Shown here piece by piece: positions 18,866 through 26,454 of a stretch of DNA of 52,664 nucleotides. The DNA lies in contig JAISIN010000101.1 of NCBI GenBank assembly GCA_031262085.1, positions 1 through 52,664 of the forward strand. Direction: 5' to 3'. This DNA is from Prevotellaceae bacterium. Its GTDB lineage: Bacteria; Bacteroidota; Bacteroidia; Bacteroidales; Bacteroidaceae. Position 1 is the stretch's first letter. Each line of letters opens with the position of its first letter. The translations under genes were made by a program, and so were the position numbers. The notes under the pieces were generated by a model. It saw only the letters and a program-made list of their open reading frames with translations, was not told where the DNA came from and ran no database searches.

Positions 18866-19492
18866 TTAAATTTTCAACCCCGAGAAACACATAAATGCGA
18901 TAGCCATCAGCCCTACGGTAATGAAGGTGATGCCCAGTCCGCGCAACGGAGCCGGTACGTCAGAGAATGCCATCTTTTCGCGAATGGCAGCCAATCCAAC
19001 GATGGCAAGCAGCCAGCCGATGCCCGAGCCAAGTGCGTAGACAATCGAATCCCATACGTCGCCGATATATTTCGGGTCGCTTGGGGCGAGGTTGATGCGC
19101 TGTTGCATAAAGAGCGAAGCGCCCATAATGGCGCAATTCACTGCGATGAGCGGCAGAAAGATGCCCAGCGAAGCATAGAGCGACGGGCTGAAGCGCTCCA
19201 CCACCATCTCGACCAACTGCACGATACCGGCAATCACGGCAATGAAAAGAATGAAACTAAGAAAGCTCAGGTCGACGCCGTCGATAATGGCGTTGGCAGC
19301 CAGCACTTTGGTTTGAAGCAGATAGTTCACCGGCAGTGTTACGAGCAGCACAAACGTTACGGCAATGCCCAGTCCGACGGCAGTTTTCACATTCTTCGAC
19401 ACGGCGAGATACGAACACATGCCGAGGAAGAAAGCAAATATCATATTGTCCACAAAGATGGAGCGGACGAATAAACTTAATATATGTTCCAT
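18866..19492 (-). CDS. nqrE: Na+-NQR subunit E
   Basis: This 208-aa hydrophobic subunit has about six membrane helices. It begins [20 protein letters not shown], a hallmark of NqrE, and carries the [11 protein letters not shown] segment with one of the conserved cysteines that, with NqrD, hold the intramembrane iron centre. It starts one base after the nqrD stop and is followed by nqrF 17 nt later, so translation is probably coupled within the operon. Confidence 0.96.
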   Translation of the reverse strand: MEHILSLFVRSIFVDNMIFAFFLGMCSYLAVSKNVKTAVGLGIAVTFVLLVTLPVNYLLQTKVLAANAIIDGVDLSFLSFILFIAVIAGIVQLVEMVVERFSPSLYASLGIFLPLIAVNCAIMGASLFMQQRINLAPSDPKYIGDVWDSIVYALGSGIGWLLAIVGLAAIREKMAFSDVPAPLRGLGITFITVGLMAIAFMCFSGLKI

Positions 19493-19493
19493 A

Positions 19494-20129
19494 TCAATTT
19501 TCTATTAACTCTTTGTGTTTAGCACGTTGATACCAGATGATGCAGGCTACCAGAATGAGCGCCATCGGCGGCATCAACATCAAGCCGTTGTTTGAATAAC
19601 CCAACTTTTGCAGCGGCTCGTAGTTCAGGATGTTGAATCCGAGCAGCGTGCCCGAACCCAGCAGTTCGCGGAAGAAAGCCACGATAATCAGAATCTTGGC
19701 ATATCCTAATCCGTTGCCTATACCATCGAGGAACGACGGCCACGGGGCTGCCTGCATGGCAAATGCTTCGAGGCGTCCCATCAGGATGCAGTTGGTGATA
19801 ATCAGTCCCACATATACCGACAGCTGTACGCTCACATCGTAGGCGAAGGCTTTGAGAATCTCGCTCACGATGGTTACCAAGGCAGCCACCACCACCAATT
19901 GTACGATAATGCGGATGCGGTTGGGAATGGTCTTTCGCAACAAGGAGATAACGACGTTTGAGAAAGCGGTGATGATAGTCACCGACAGTCCCATGACAAT
20001 GGCAGGTTCGAGCTTGGCTGTGACAGCCAATGCCGAGCAGATGCCCAGTACTTGTACCGTAACGGGGTTGTTCATGCCCAGCGGGGTGAACAGCGCTTCG
20101 CGGTTTTGCTTTGAAAATAGTTGTGACAT
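19494..20129 (-). CDS. nqrD: Na+-NQR subunit D
   Basis: This 211-aa integral membrane subunit is homologous to NqrE in inverted topology. GICSALAVT near residue 30 carries a conserved Cys, and the [17 protein letters not shown] segment holds a second one; these fit the membrane iron centre shared with NqrE. Six hydrophobic stretches are visible. The gene lies 15 nt after nqrC and 1 nt before nqrE. Confidence 0.96.
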   Translation of the reverse strand: MSQLFSKQNREALFTPLGMNNPVTVQVLGICSALAVTAKLEPAIVMGLSVTIITAFSNVVISLLRKTIPNRIRIIVQLVVVAALVTIVSEILKAFAYDVSVQLSVYVGLIITNCILMGRLEAFAMQAAPWPSFLDGIGNGLGYAKILIIVAFFRELLGSGTLLGFNILNYEPLQKLGYSNNGLMLMPPMALILVACIIWYQRAKHKELIEN

Positions 20130-20144
20130 TATTGTTGTTCCTCC

Positions 20145-20822
20145 TTATTTAGCGGTTAAAAACGGAATATAACTTGTCAGGCAATCTTTGAGCATGGCAT
20201 CTACACCGTTGGAAGTGATGGTGCCGCCCGATATGCCGTCGACCTGATGGACGGGGTCTGCCACTTTGCCGTGCTTCATCACGCTGAGCGCTACTTGGTT
20301 GCCGTTCATGGCTTTCTTGTCTTTAAACTCGGCTTGGAAGTGCTCGGTGGCAATCTCGGCGCCCAGTCCGGGGGTCTCCCCTGCGTGCGAAAAGTAGGTG
20401 CCGTACACCGTATCTTTGTCGTCGTTGAGCGCTACATAGCCCCAGATAGCTCCCCACAGACCTACGCCGTATACGGGAAATACGTATTTGGTCTGTCCGT
20501 CCACCTCGCATACAAAGACGTGTAGTCGTTTCAGCTCTTTGGCTTCTTTCTCGTATCCGGTGGCAAAGGCGCCGTCGTTTTTCGACAGGGTGCCGTCGGC
20601 TGCCATCAGCATGTCGCTCTTTACGTATTTATTATATTCGCTTTCCGCATCTTTCACGTTGCGGATGTTGAGGGCAGAGAGAATCTGCTTTTTCGTGTCA
20701 AGCTCAATGTTCTTATCCTGTTTGCTGCGCAGCGACGAACTGACAAATGCCAGCAGGAATGCCACGATAACAACCATTACCGAAGCATACACGATTGTAT
20801 AACTGTTACTATTGGTATTCAT
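20145..20822 (-). CDS. nqrC: Na+-NQR subunit C (covalent FMN)
   Basis: The 225-aa subunit has one N-terminal membrane anchor (about 10-30) and a periplasmic FMN-binding domain. The flavinylation motif reads DGISGGTITS, in which Thr201 would carry FMN through a phosphoester bond. An ApbE-type flavin transferase is needed for this and is not in the window. Length is slightly below the gammaproteobacterial subunit. It sits 15 nt after nqrB. Confidence 0.95.
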   Translation of the reverse strand: MNTNSNSYTIVYASVMVVIVAFLLAFVSSSLRSKQDKNIELDTKKQILSALNIRNVKDAESEYNKYVKSDMLMAADGTLSKNDGAFATGYEKEAKELKRLHVFVCEVDGQTKYVFPVYGVGLWGAIWGYVALNDDKDTVYGTYFSHAGETPGLGAEIATEHFQAEFKDKKAMNGNQVALSVMKHGKVADPVHQVDGISGGTITSNGVDAMLKDCLTSYIPFLTAK

Positions 20823-20837
20823 TGTCGTATTACAGGA

Positions 20838-22031
20838 TTAAGCGTTCGACGTTTTAAGTGCGCGTTTGGCGCGTCGGTTGATATTGCTCTGCACCACATA
20901 GTAGTCAATGAGCGGAGCGAAGATGTTCATCAGCAGGATGGCGAGCATCATACCTTCGGGATAGCCCGGGTTGAGCACGCGAATCACGATAGCCATCACG
21001 CCGATGAGGAATCCGTAGATGTACTTGCCTGTTTCGGTACGTGCCGAGGTAACGGGGTCTGTTGCCATGAATACGGCGCCGAAGCAAAAGCCGCCCAACA
21101 CGAGGTGTTCATACCAAGGCATGTGTGCCATGGCGGTGTCGGGACCGATGGCATTGAATATCCATGCCATGAATGCGCCGCCCACGAAGACGGAGAACAT
21201 GGTCTTCCAGCTGGCAATGCCTGTCCAGAGCAGCAAGATGGCGCCCAATGCGATGGCTATCACGCTGGTTTCACCGATGGAGCCGGGAATCAATCCGGTT
21301 ATCATGTCCCAATTGAAGGCTTGGAAGCCGTCGGGAGCGGAGGCAGTGGAGGCTACACCCAGCGCAGTGGCGCCGGAGAATCCGTCGACCACTTGTCCGT
21401 TGCCCAGCCCGAAGAGGCTGTCAGTGGGAATCCATACCGAATCGCCCGACATCTTCGAAGGGTAGGCGAAGAAGAGAAAGGCGCGGGTGATGAGCGCCAC
21501 GTTGAAGATGTTCATGCCCGTGCCGCCGAACACCTCTTTGGCAAAGATCACGGCAAAGGCAGTGGCTATTGCCAGCATCCACAGCGGACAATCTACCGGC
21601 ACAATCATCGGTATCAGGATGCCCGTTACGAGGAAGCCTTCCTGAATCTCCTCTTTCTTCCATTGTGCTACGACAAACTCAATGCCCAGACCTACCACGT
21701 AGGATACGATAATCTTGGGCAATACAGCCAGCAGTCCGTAGGCAAACAGCTCTATGAAGCCGGTGTCGGCAAGTGTACCGATGGCTTTGTAGTGTTGATA
21801 CCCCACGTTGTACATGCCGAACAGCAGCGCCGGCATCAATGCAATGACTACTATCGACATAATGCGTTTACTGTCGATAGCATCGTGTATATGCGTTCCC
21901 GTTTTCGCAGTGGCATTAGGCACGAACAAGAATGTTTCTATCCCTTCGAATACCGACTGGAATGCGTGGAATTTGCCGCCCTCTTCAAAGTTCGGCTTTA
22001 TCTTATTGAGATAATTTCTAAACGCTTTCAT
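20838..22031 (-). CDS. nqrB: Na+-NQR subunit B (covalent FMN, Na+ channel)
   Basis: This 397-aa membrane subunit has about ten helices and the FMN attachment motif DGFSGATALG, with Thr222 as the likely flavinylation site. It should carry the central Na+ pathway and, with NqrA, reduce the quinone. FAKEVFGGTGMNIFNVALITR is characteristic of the NqrB/RnfD family. The start follows the nqrA stop by 28 nt. Confidence 0.97.
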   Translation of the reverse strand: MKAFRNYLNKIKPNFEEGGKFHAFQSVFEGIETFLFVPNATAKTGTHIHDAIDSKRIMSIVVIALMPALLFGMYNVGYQHYKAIGTLADTGFIELFAYGLLAVLPKIIVSYVVGLGIEFVVAQWKKEEIQEGFLVTGILIPMIVPVDCPLWMLAIATAFAVIFAKEVFGGTGMNIFNVALITRAFLFFAYPSKMSGDSVWIPTDSLFGLGNGQVVDGFSGATALGVASTASAPDGFQAFNWDMITGLIPGSIGETSVIAIALGAILLLWTGIASWKTMFSVFVGGAFMAWIFNAIGPDTAMAHMPWYEHLVLGGFCFGAVFMATDPVTSARTETGKYIYGFLIGVMAIVIRVLNPGYPEGMMLAILLMNIFAPLIDYYVVQSNINRRAKRALKTSNA

Positions 22032-22059
22032 TTAACAATTAAGAATTAAAAATTTCCAC

Positions 22060-23412
22060 TCAGCTCATTTCTGCCCGTAGCATATCCAATCCTTCACGTA
22101 CGATGCGTTGCACCTCTACTTTCGAGGAGCACACAAATTCGCAGAGTGCAAAATCTTCGGGAGCCACTTCGTAGATGCCGAGAGCCTCCATGCGGTCAAT
22201 GTCGCCGGCAATGATGGCTTTCACCAAGTATTCGGGATAGATGTCCATGGGGAATACGCGGTCGTACTCGCCCGACATGATGAGGTGTCGTTCGCCGCCC
22301 TTGATGCGTGCATCGGGGGTGTACTCTTTCTTCTTGCCCATGAGCCAGCTGAAGTACGAGTGGCTGGTGCTGAACTGGTTCAGGCGTGGCATGATCCAGC
22401 CGAACATCTCGTTTACTTCGTCGCCTTCGGGAATCACCGTGAGTTGATTGTGAAACGCTCCGAGGTAGCTGTTGGGAGCAATCTGCTTGCCTGTGAGCAC
22501 GTTCCCGCTGATGTAGCGCAGGTCTTTGTCGGTGTTTACGTTGCCTTTGAAGATGTTGGTGAGCAGAGCGCCCACTTTGAGCTTGCAATATGCCGGTTGC
22601 AGCACTTCCGAACCGGTGATAGCTACGGTGCGGGTGAGGTTGACGCGTCCGGTGTTCATCAGTCGCCCGATGAAGAGCACGGTTTCGGCACTGAGTGTCC
22701 ATACGGTCTCTCCTTTGACTACCGGTGCGATGTAATTGATTTGCACGCCTGCATTGCCTGCCGGATGCGGACCGTCGAAGGCGGTGATGGTGACGTTTTT
22801 CGCTGCGGTGAGTGCGGCAGCTGTCTGTGTTGCTCGTGTGTTGAGGTAGACCTTTCCCATTTTGGCAAGAGCATCCAGACCGGTTTGGAAATTCTGCTCT
22901 TCGCCCTTGAGCACAAATTCAAAGTGGGGCGCCAGCGGACTGCTGTCGAAAGCGGTAACGAAGATAGCCCGTGGGGTTGCCGTGGGGTCGGCAATCACAT
23001 CGTAGGGACGTTGACGGATGAAGGCAAACAGCCCTGCTTGGAGCAGTAACGCTTTTACCGCTTCGCCGTTCATACGACCGACGTCTTGCTTGCCAAATTC
23101 TTCGTAGTCTTGTTCGCCGGCGGCTTCCACCACGATGTTGAGCACTTTGCGTCGGGCGCCGCGCTCTACACAGGTTACTACACCGCTCACGGGCGAAACG
23201 AATTGCATCTCGGGGTGATTCTTGTCTATAAACAAGGGACCACCCGCCATCACATACTCTTGCTCTTTGACGACAACCTTGGGAGTGATGCCTGTAAAAT
23301 CATCGGGTACTAAGGCATAAAACCCCGGCTCTTTCACAGACACAAGCTTCTCGGCAGCTTTACCTTTGAGGTTGATGTCAAGACCTTTACGTAACTTAAT
23401 TACATTTGCCAT
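22060..23412 (-). CDS. nqrA: Na+-NQR subunit A
   Basis: The 450-aa soluble subunit binds quinone on the cytoplasmic side of the complex. It starts MANVIKLRKGLDINLKGKA, diagnostic of NqrA, and contains FDGPHPAGNAGVQINYIAP. ATG 23412 is used because the -7 promoter box at 23450-23457 lies within codons of a longer in-frame start at 23460. It is the first gene of nqrABCDEF and should drive respiratory Na+ export from NADH. Confidence 0.97.
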   Translation of the reverse strand: MANVIKLRKGLDINLKGKAAEKLVSVKEPGFYALVPDDFTGITPKVVVKEQEYVMAGGPLFIDKNHPEMQFVSPVSGVVTCVERGARRKVLNIVVEAAGEQDYEEFGKQDVGRMNGEAVKALLLQAGLFAFIRQRPYDVIADPTATPRAIFVTAFDSSPLAPHFEFVLKGEEQNFQTGLDALAKMGKVYLNTRATQTAAALTAAKNVTITAFDGPHPAGNAGVQINYIAPVVKGETVWTLSAETVLFIGRLMNTGRVNLTRTVAITGSEVLQPAYCKLKVGALLTNIFKGNVNTDKDLRYISGNVLTGKQIAPNSYLGAFHNQLTVIPEGDEVNEMFGWIMPRLNQFSTSHSYFSWLMGKKKEYTPDARIKGGERHLIMSGEYDRVFPMDIYPEYLVKAIIAGDIDRMEALGIYEVAPEDFALCEFVCSSKVEVQRIVREGLDMLRAEMS

Positions 23413-23449
23413 GTGTATACTTAAAAAGTGGTTTTCTGTTAATTTGCCG

Positions 23450-23457
23450 CAAAAGTA
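23450..23457 (-). promoter_or_regulatory. -7 box of the nqr operon
   Basis: TACTTTTG on the minus strand, followed by the GCGGC often seen near start sites in this genome, lies 38 nt upstream of nqrA. No other -7 match is obvious before the next five genes, so one transcript is likely. Confidence 0.55.
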
Positions 23458-23539
23458 CATAAAAGAATTAGCAATGAAATAGAAAGCAGAAAGTAATTAC
23501 GGATAAATTTCCATAATTGACGAAGTGAAGCAGTTTTAG

Positions 23540-23698
23540 GGGTTCGTCTACCGGCTCACACCCGAACAAGCCGAGCAGATGAGCCGGCACAACCGCAAGC
23601 CACAGCCGCAAGAATCGGGGATGTTCGTCACGGCAACCGACATTCCGGAGCGAATCAAGGTGGGGGTGAAGATGGTGCTGATGGATCTCTTAGGGTAG
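23540..23698 (+). pseudogene. 3' remnant of an unrecognised gene
   Basis: The frame is open from 23540, just after a stop, to TAG 23696-23698, without a start codon. It encodes about 52 residues of ordinary-looking protein (VYRLTPEQAEQMSRHNRK, then a segment ending VLMDLLG). The polar, helical text suggests the C-terminus of a deleted mobile-element gene, but I do not recognise the family. Its stop codon lies inside the left arm of the long inverted repeat that follows. Confidence 0.4.
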
Positions 23699-23840
23699 AC
23701 GAAGTAGACGAAGTGGACGGAGTGTTTTCTAACTTTATATATTTTCGCGTGAGAACATATTATGTATAGTACATATATGCATATACGTATATATTAATAA
23801 AGTTGAAAAACACTTCGTCCACTTCGTCTACTTCGTCTAC
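23695..23840. repeat. Long inverted repeat with 43-bp arms built from 9-bp repeats
   Basis: Arms at 23695-23737 and 23798-23840 match at 40 of 43 positions and enclose a 60-nt very AT-rich loop. Each arm is made of tandem 9-mers of the type GACGAAGTG/GACGAAGTA. Only 60 bp separate the arms, so it is not an insertion sequence. It could be a fold-back element, a structured RNA or a protein-binding site. Confidence 0.75.
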
Positions 23841-23878
23841 CCTGTCGCTTTGCGTCATGATAAAACAGGTTAGATATC

Positions 23879-23984
23879 AAAGGGAAATCCGGCTCACTTC
23901 AAAGGGAGATCTGCCTCAGATGAAAGGGAGTTTTGCATCACATGAAAGGGAGTTTTGCCCCACTTCAAAGGGAGATAATTTCGT
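23879..23984. repeat. Tandem array, five units, period 22 bp
   Basis: AAAGGG recurs at 23879, 23901, 23923, 23945 and 23967, exactly 22 bp apart, inside units such as AAAGGGAGTTTTGCATCACA. A single unit-like match of 15 bp occurs at 9249-9263. The units are not palindromic. The array abuts copy 1 of the three-copy repeat. Confidence 0.85.
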
Positions 23985-23991
23985 CGCCGCA

Positions 23992-24134
23992 TCATACTCC
24001 ACCACTTCGTGCAGGTTCGACGGGGTCTTGAGCGTGACTTGCGCGAAGAGGGGGGCGGCGCTGCCCGTAAGGAGGATGGTCAGGAGGAATCGGAGCAGCG
24101 CGCGGCGGGCAATATGTGGGAAACAGTGTGGCAT
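23992..24134 (-). repeat. Three-copy repeat, copy 1 (143 bp)
   Basis: This segment is collinear with 24733-24875 at a constant offset of 741 bp and has few substitutions. On the minus strand it encodes the first ~48 residues of an exported protein, starting MPHCFPHIARRALLR and including a signal peptide (SAAPLFAQ) and then LKTPSNLHEVVEY. After that the frame runs into the 22-bp array. It is a truncated gene start rather than a working gene. Confidence 0.8.
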
Positions 24135-24149
24135 CCGTGTACCATTTTC

Positions 24150-24241
24150 TCTCTCTGTTCCGGTGTTCTCGTCATGGTTGGTTGCATTAGTTAATCTGCG
24201 TAATTTGTGTGGTCATCATAGCAGAACATGGAACAGAGAGA
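24150..24241. repeat. 12-bp inverted repeat around 68 nt
   Basis: TCTCTCTGTTCC (24150-24161) and GGAACAGAGAGA (24230-24241) are exact reverse complements. They bracket the spacer between repeat copy 1 and the Abi_2 remnant. Significance is unknown. Confidence 0.4.
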
Positions 24242-24477
24242 TGCCACTTGTACCCGCTCCTCTTAAGTCTCCGGTTCATCCTTGGATAAATGCCTCGAAC
24301 GTCAATGACAAGCGTATCTACTACCGCATTTGCATCATCAAATATCTGCTGTTCACCGTCTCGCCCAACAATACGTTCACAGAGAAGCTGAAAGCGTTGT
24401 TAGCGGAATATCCGACGGTTGATATTCATGCAATGGGGTTTCCTGATGGGTGGGATAAAGAGGAGTTATGGCAATAA
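24241..24477 (+). pseudogene. C-terminal remnant of an Abi_2-family protein
   Basis: The last ~78 codons of this frame encode YYRICIIKYLLFTVSPNN and then LLAEYPTVDIHAMGFPDGW. This is the C-terminal signature of Abi_2/AbiD-AbiF proteins, which are linked to abortive infection. The N-terminal two thirds are missing. The longer open frame to the left (from 23803) runs through the 22-bp array and the antisense of repeat copy 1, so it is not coding. I treat this as a decayed defence gene. Confidence 0.7.
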
Positions 24478-24510
24478 AAGCCCAAAAGTGCCTGACTTTT
24501 TTCCTTTTGC

Positions 24511-24537
24511 AATTGGTCAGGCAGTGCCTGGCCAATT
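24511..24537. repeat. 27-bp near-perfect palindrome
   Basis: AATTGGTCAGGCA and TGCCTGGCCAATT pair with one mismatch around a single central base. It lies between two gene remnants. A shorter GTCAAG/CTTGAC inverted repeat follows around 24574-24589. It could be a regulatory or recombination site, or a terminator without a U-run. Confidence 0.55.
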
Positions 24538-24627
24538 TGATAGTCGCTAAATGTGACTCGAGGAAAATTCAACCGTCAAGGAATACTTGACAGTTCGGCA
24601 AGAGGGGTTACGTGCAGTTCAGCGTAC

Positions 24628-24915
24628 TGTATCACATCGGTGCCTCACTGAAAGACGTGGGAAAGAAATGGTTTGCATTTTCGCATCTCAAAATCAGCGC
24701 GACAGATTTGCTGGGGATGATGTAGCACAAATTCATACTCCACCACTTCGTGCAGGTTCGACGGGGTCTTGAGCGTGACTTGCGCGAAGAGGGGGGCGGC
24801 GCTGCCCGTAAGGAGGATGGTCAGGAGCAGTCGGAGTAGCGCGCGGCGGGCAATATGTGGGAAACAGTGGGGCATGCCGTTATATAAACGGCGGGGGAGG
24901 GGGAAAATTGTGTGG
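24628..24915. repeat. 288-bp direct repeat, copy A (rhuM 3' end plus flank)
   Basis: The segment matches 25859-26146 at a constant offset of 1231 bp, without indels and with few substitutions. It begins with the last ~33 codons of the rhuM gene (YHIGASLKDVGKKWFAFSHL to GMM and TAG 24724-24726). It continues through the second copy of the exported-protein gene start on the minus strand (ATG near 24875). The rest of this rhuM copy is gone. It shows that rhuM and its flank were duplicated together. Confidence 0.85.
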
Positions 24916-24987
24916 AAATGGACAGAAGAGTTTGCATTTCGCCTCAGAATAGGCGTGCATAGTGCAGGGAATCTCAAAAGAATCGTT

Positions 24988-24995
24988 TACTTTTG
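24988..24995 (+). promoter_or_regulatory. -7 box of rhuM
   Basis: TACTTTTG followed by CGCCC fits the Bacteroidota -7 element. The leader to the rhuM ATG would be about 115 nt. Confidence 0.45.
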
Positions 24996-25116
24996 CGCCC
25001 GATTAGAAGTTAAGCCTCCCATCTAAATTCACAGGAGGGGCAGGGAGGCATCCTGTCATAAGGAGTAACAATCCCCGACTATTTTTATTCATAGCTCTTC
25101 AAAACAGCAGATAAAA

Positions 25117-25956
25117 ATGAAAGATAGAAAAGAATCGGGAGAGATAATCTTATATCAGCCTGATGGTTCCGTACAAGTGGAAGTGAGGCTGGACGATGAA
25201 ACGGTGTGGTTAACACAAGCACAGATTGCATCTCTATTTGGCGTGAAGCAACCGGCAATATCCAAGCACTTGAACAATATTTATGCGACGGGGGAGTTGG
25301 ATGAAGAAGGCACATATTCCATTTTGGAATATATGGGTAACGATGGTAAGCAAAAATACACTGCCAAATTTTACAATTTAGATGCGATTCTTTCTGTTGG
25401 TTATCGTGTAAACAGTAGAAATGCGACGTTATTTCGTCGTTGGGCAACCCAAGTGCTCAAAGAGCATTTACTGCGTGGGTACACCGTCAATCAGCGCCTT
25501 ACCCATCTCGAAGAGCAGGTTTCTCGTCATGAAGAGAAAATCGAGTTCTTCATCCGCACAGCCTTACCTCCTTCCGAAGGAATTTTCTTCGATGGGCAAA
25601 TCTTCGATGCCTATCACTTTGTTGCCGACCTTATCCGACGGGCAGAGCAATCCATTGTTTTGATGGATAACTATGTGGATGAAAGCGTACTACTTCTGCT
25701 CTCCAAACGGAAATCCGGAGTGAGTGCTACCATATATACTTCGCACCCCACTCCGCAACTGCAAAATGACTTACGAATGCACAATATGCAGTATCCGCCC
25801 ATTACCATTGCTTCGTTCAATCGTTCACACGACCGTTTTCTGTTGATTGACGATGATGTGTATCACATCGGTGCCTCACTGAAAGACGTGGGGAAAAAAT
25901 GGTTTGCTTTTTCGCATCTCAAAATCAGCGCGACGGAATTGCTGGGGATGATGTAG
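25117..25956 (+). CDS. RhuM-family protein with PLD-like C-terminus
   Basis: The 279-aa protein has an N-terminal RhuM-type DNA-binding domain (VWLTQAQIASLFGVKQPAIS, then YNLDAILSVGYRVNS and FRRWATQVLKEHLLRGY). A C-terminal domain contains HDRFLLIDDDVYHIGASLKD, which resembles a phospholipase D HxD/HxK half-site. RhuM proteins are common in genomic islands and have been called virulence proteins, but their molecular role is unclear. The gene is intact, and its 3' end is duplicated at 24628. It stands alone between two copies of the repeat, like a cassette. Naming to family is safe; the nuclease-like role is inference. Confidence 0.85.
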   Translation: MKDRKESGEIILYQPDGSVQVEVRLDDETVWLTQAQIASLFGVKQPAISKHLNNIYATGELDEEGTYSILEYMGNDGKQKYTAKFYNLDAILSVGYRVNSRNATLFRRWATQVLKEHLLRGYTVNQRLTHLEEQVSRHEEKIEFFIRTALPPSEGIFFDGQIFDAYHFVADLIRRAEQSIVLMDNYVDESVLLLLSKRKSGVSATIYTSHPTPQLQNDLRMHNMQYPPITIASFNRSHDRFLLIDDDVYHIGASLKDVGKKWFAFSHLKISATELLGMM

Positions 25957-26146
25957 CACAAATTCATACTCCACCACTTCGTGCAGGTTCGACGGGGTCT
26001 TGAGCGTGACTTGCGCGAAGAGGGGGGCGGCGCTGCTCGTAAGGATTACAGTTAGAAGTAGTCGGAGCAGCGCGCGGCGGGCAATATGTGGGGAACAGTG
26101 GGGCATGCCGTTATATAAACGGCGGGGGAGGGGGAAAATTGTGTGG
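25859..26146. repeat. 288-bp direct repeat, copy B
   Basis: This is the partner of 24628-24915. It contains the real rhuM 3' end and, on the minus strand, a third exported-protein gene start (MPHCSPHIARRALLR, ATG near 26106) that runs into rhuM and stops. The GCCGTT/AACGGC inverted repeat just upstream of each minus-strand ATG is present in copies A and B but not in copy 1. Confidence 0.85.
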
Positions 26147-26208
26147 CTTTGCCCCTTTATCCTTAATCTATCTCATTCGCTAATTCCTCACTGATTAATT
26201 CGCAATAT

Positions 26209-26454
26209 TTATGTAGGGGAATTCTTTGAACCCCCTTTACTGTATCGAAATATCATAAAGATAAGCACTCCTCCATAAATGATTTGCCGCATATTTGCAG
26301 CAAGGGCATTGGGCATACCAATAAATCGCAAGATTTCAGGAAGAAAAACCAGAAAGGCTGCCGCAATAGCACCACCCCACAAATTTTGCATGTCATCTAT
26401 AATCACAATTTTATGTGTTTGTCGGGAATAACTACTTATGATTTTAGTTTTCAT
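26209..26454 (-). pseudogene. C-terminal remnant of a LivM-like branched-chain amino-acid ABC permease
   Basis: The 81-codon frame begins with an ATG that overlaps the end of the large KAP-like gene by 11 bp. From residue ~23 it reads NLWGGAIAAAFLVFLPEILR and then ANMRQIIYGGVLIFMIFRYS. This is the last two helices of LivM-type permeases, which normally run on to a FRPxGL ending. The first ~250 residues are absent, so it cannot be a transporter. LivM is not a usual Bacteroidales gene, which suggests transfer or a relic of an inserted element. It might still be translated by coupling to the gene upstream. Confidence 0.6.

Noticed and set aside
23695-23840. Insertion-sequence ends
   Set aside because: Only 60 bp separate the arms, so there is no room for a transposase, and no target-site duplication is visible.
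23803-24477. A single 224-aa protein
   Set aside because: Its first half translates the inverted repeat, the 22-bp array and the antisense of repeat copy 1. Only the C-terminal ~78 residues look like a real protein (Abi_2 tail).
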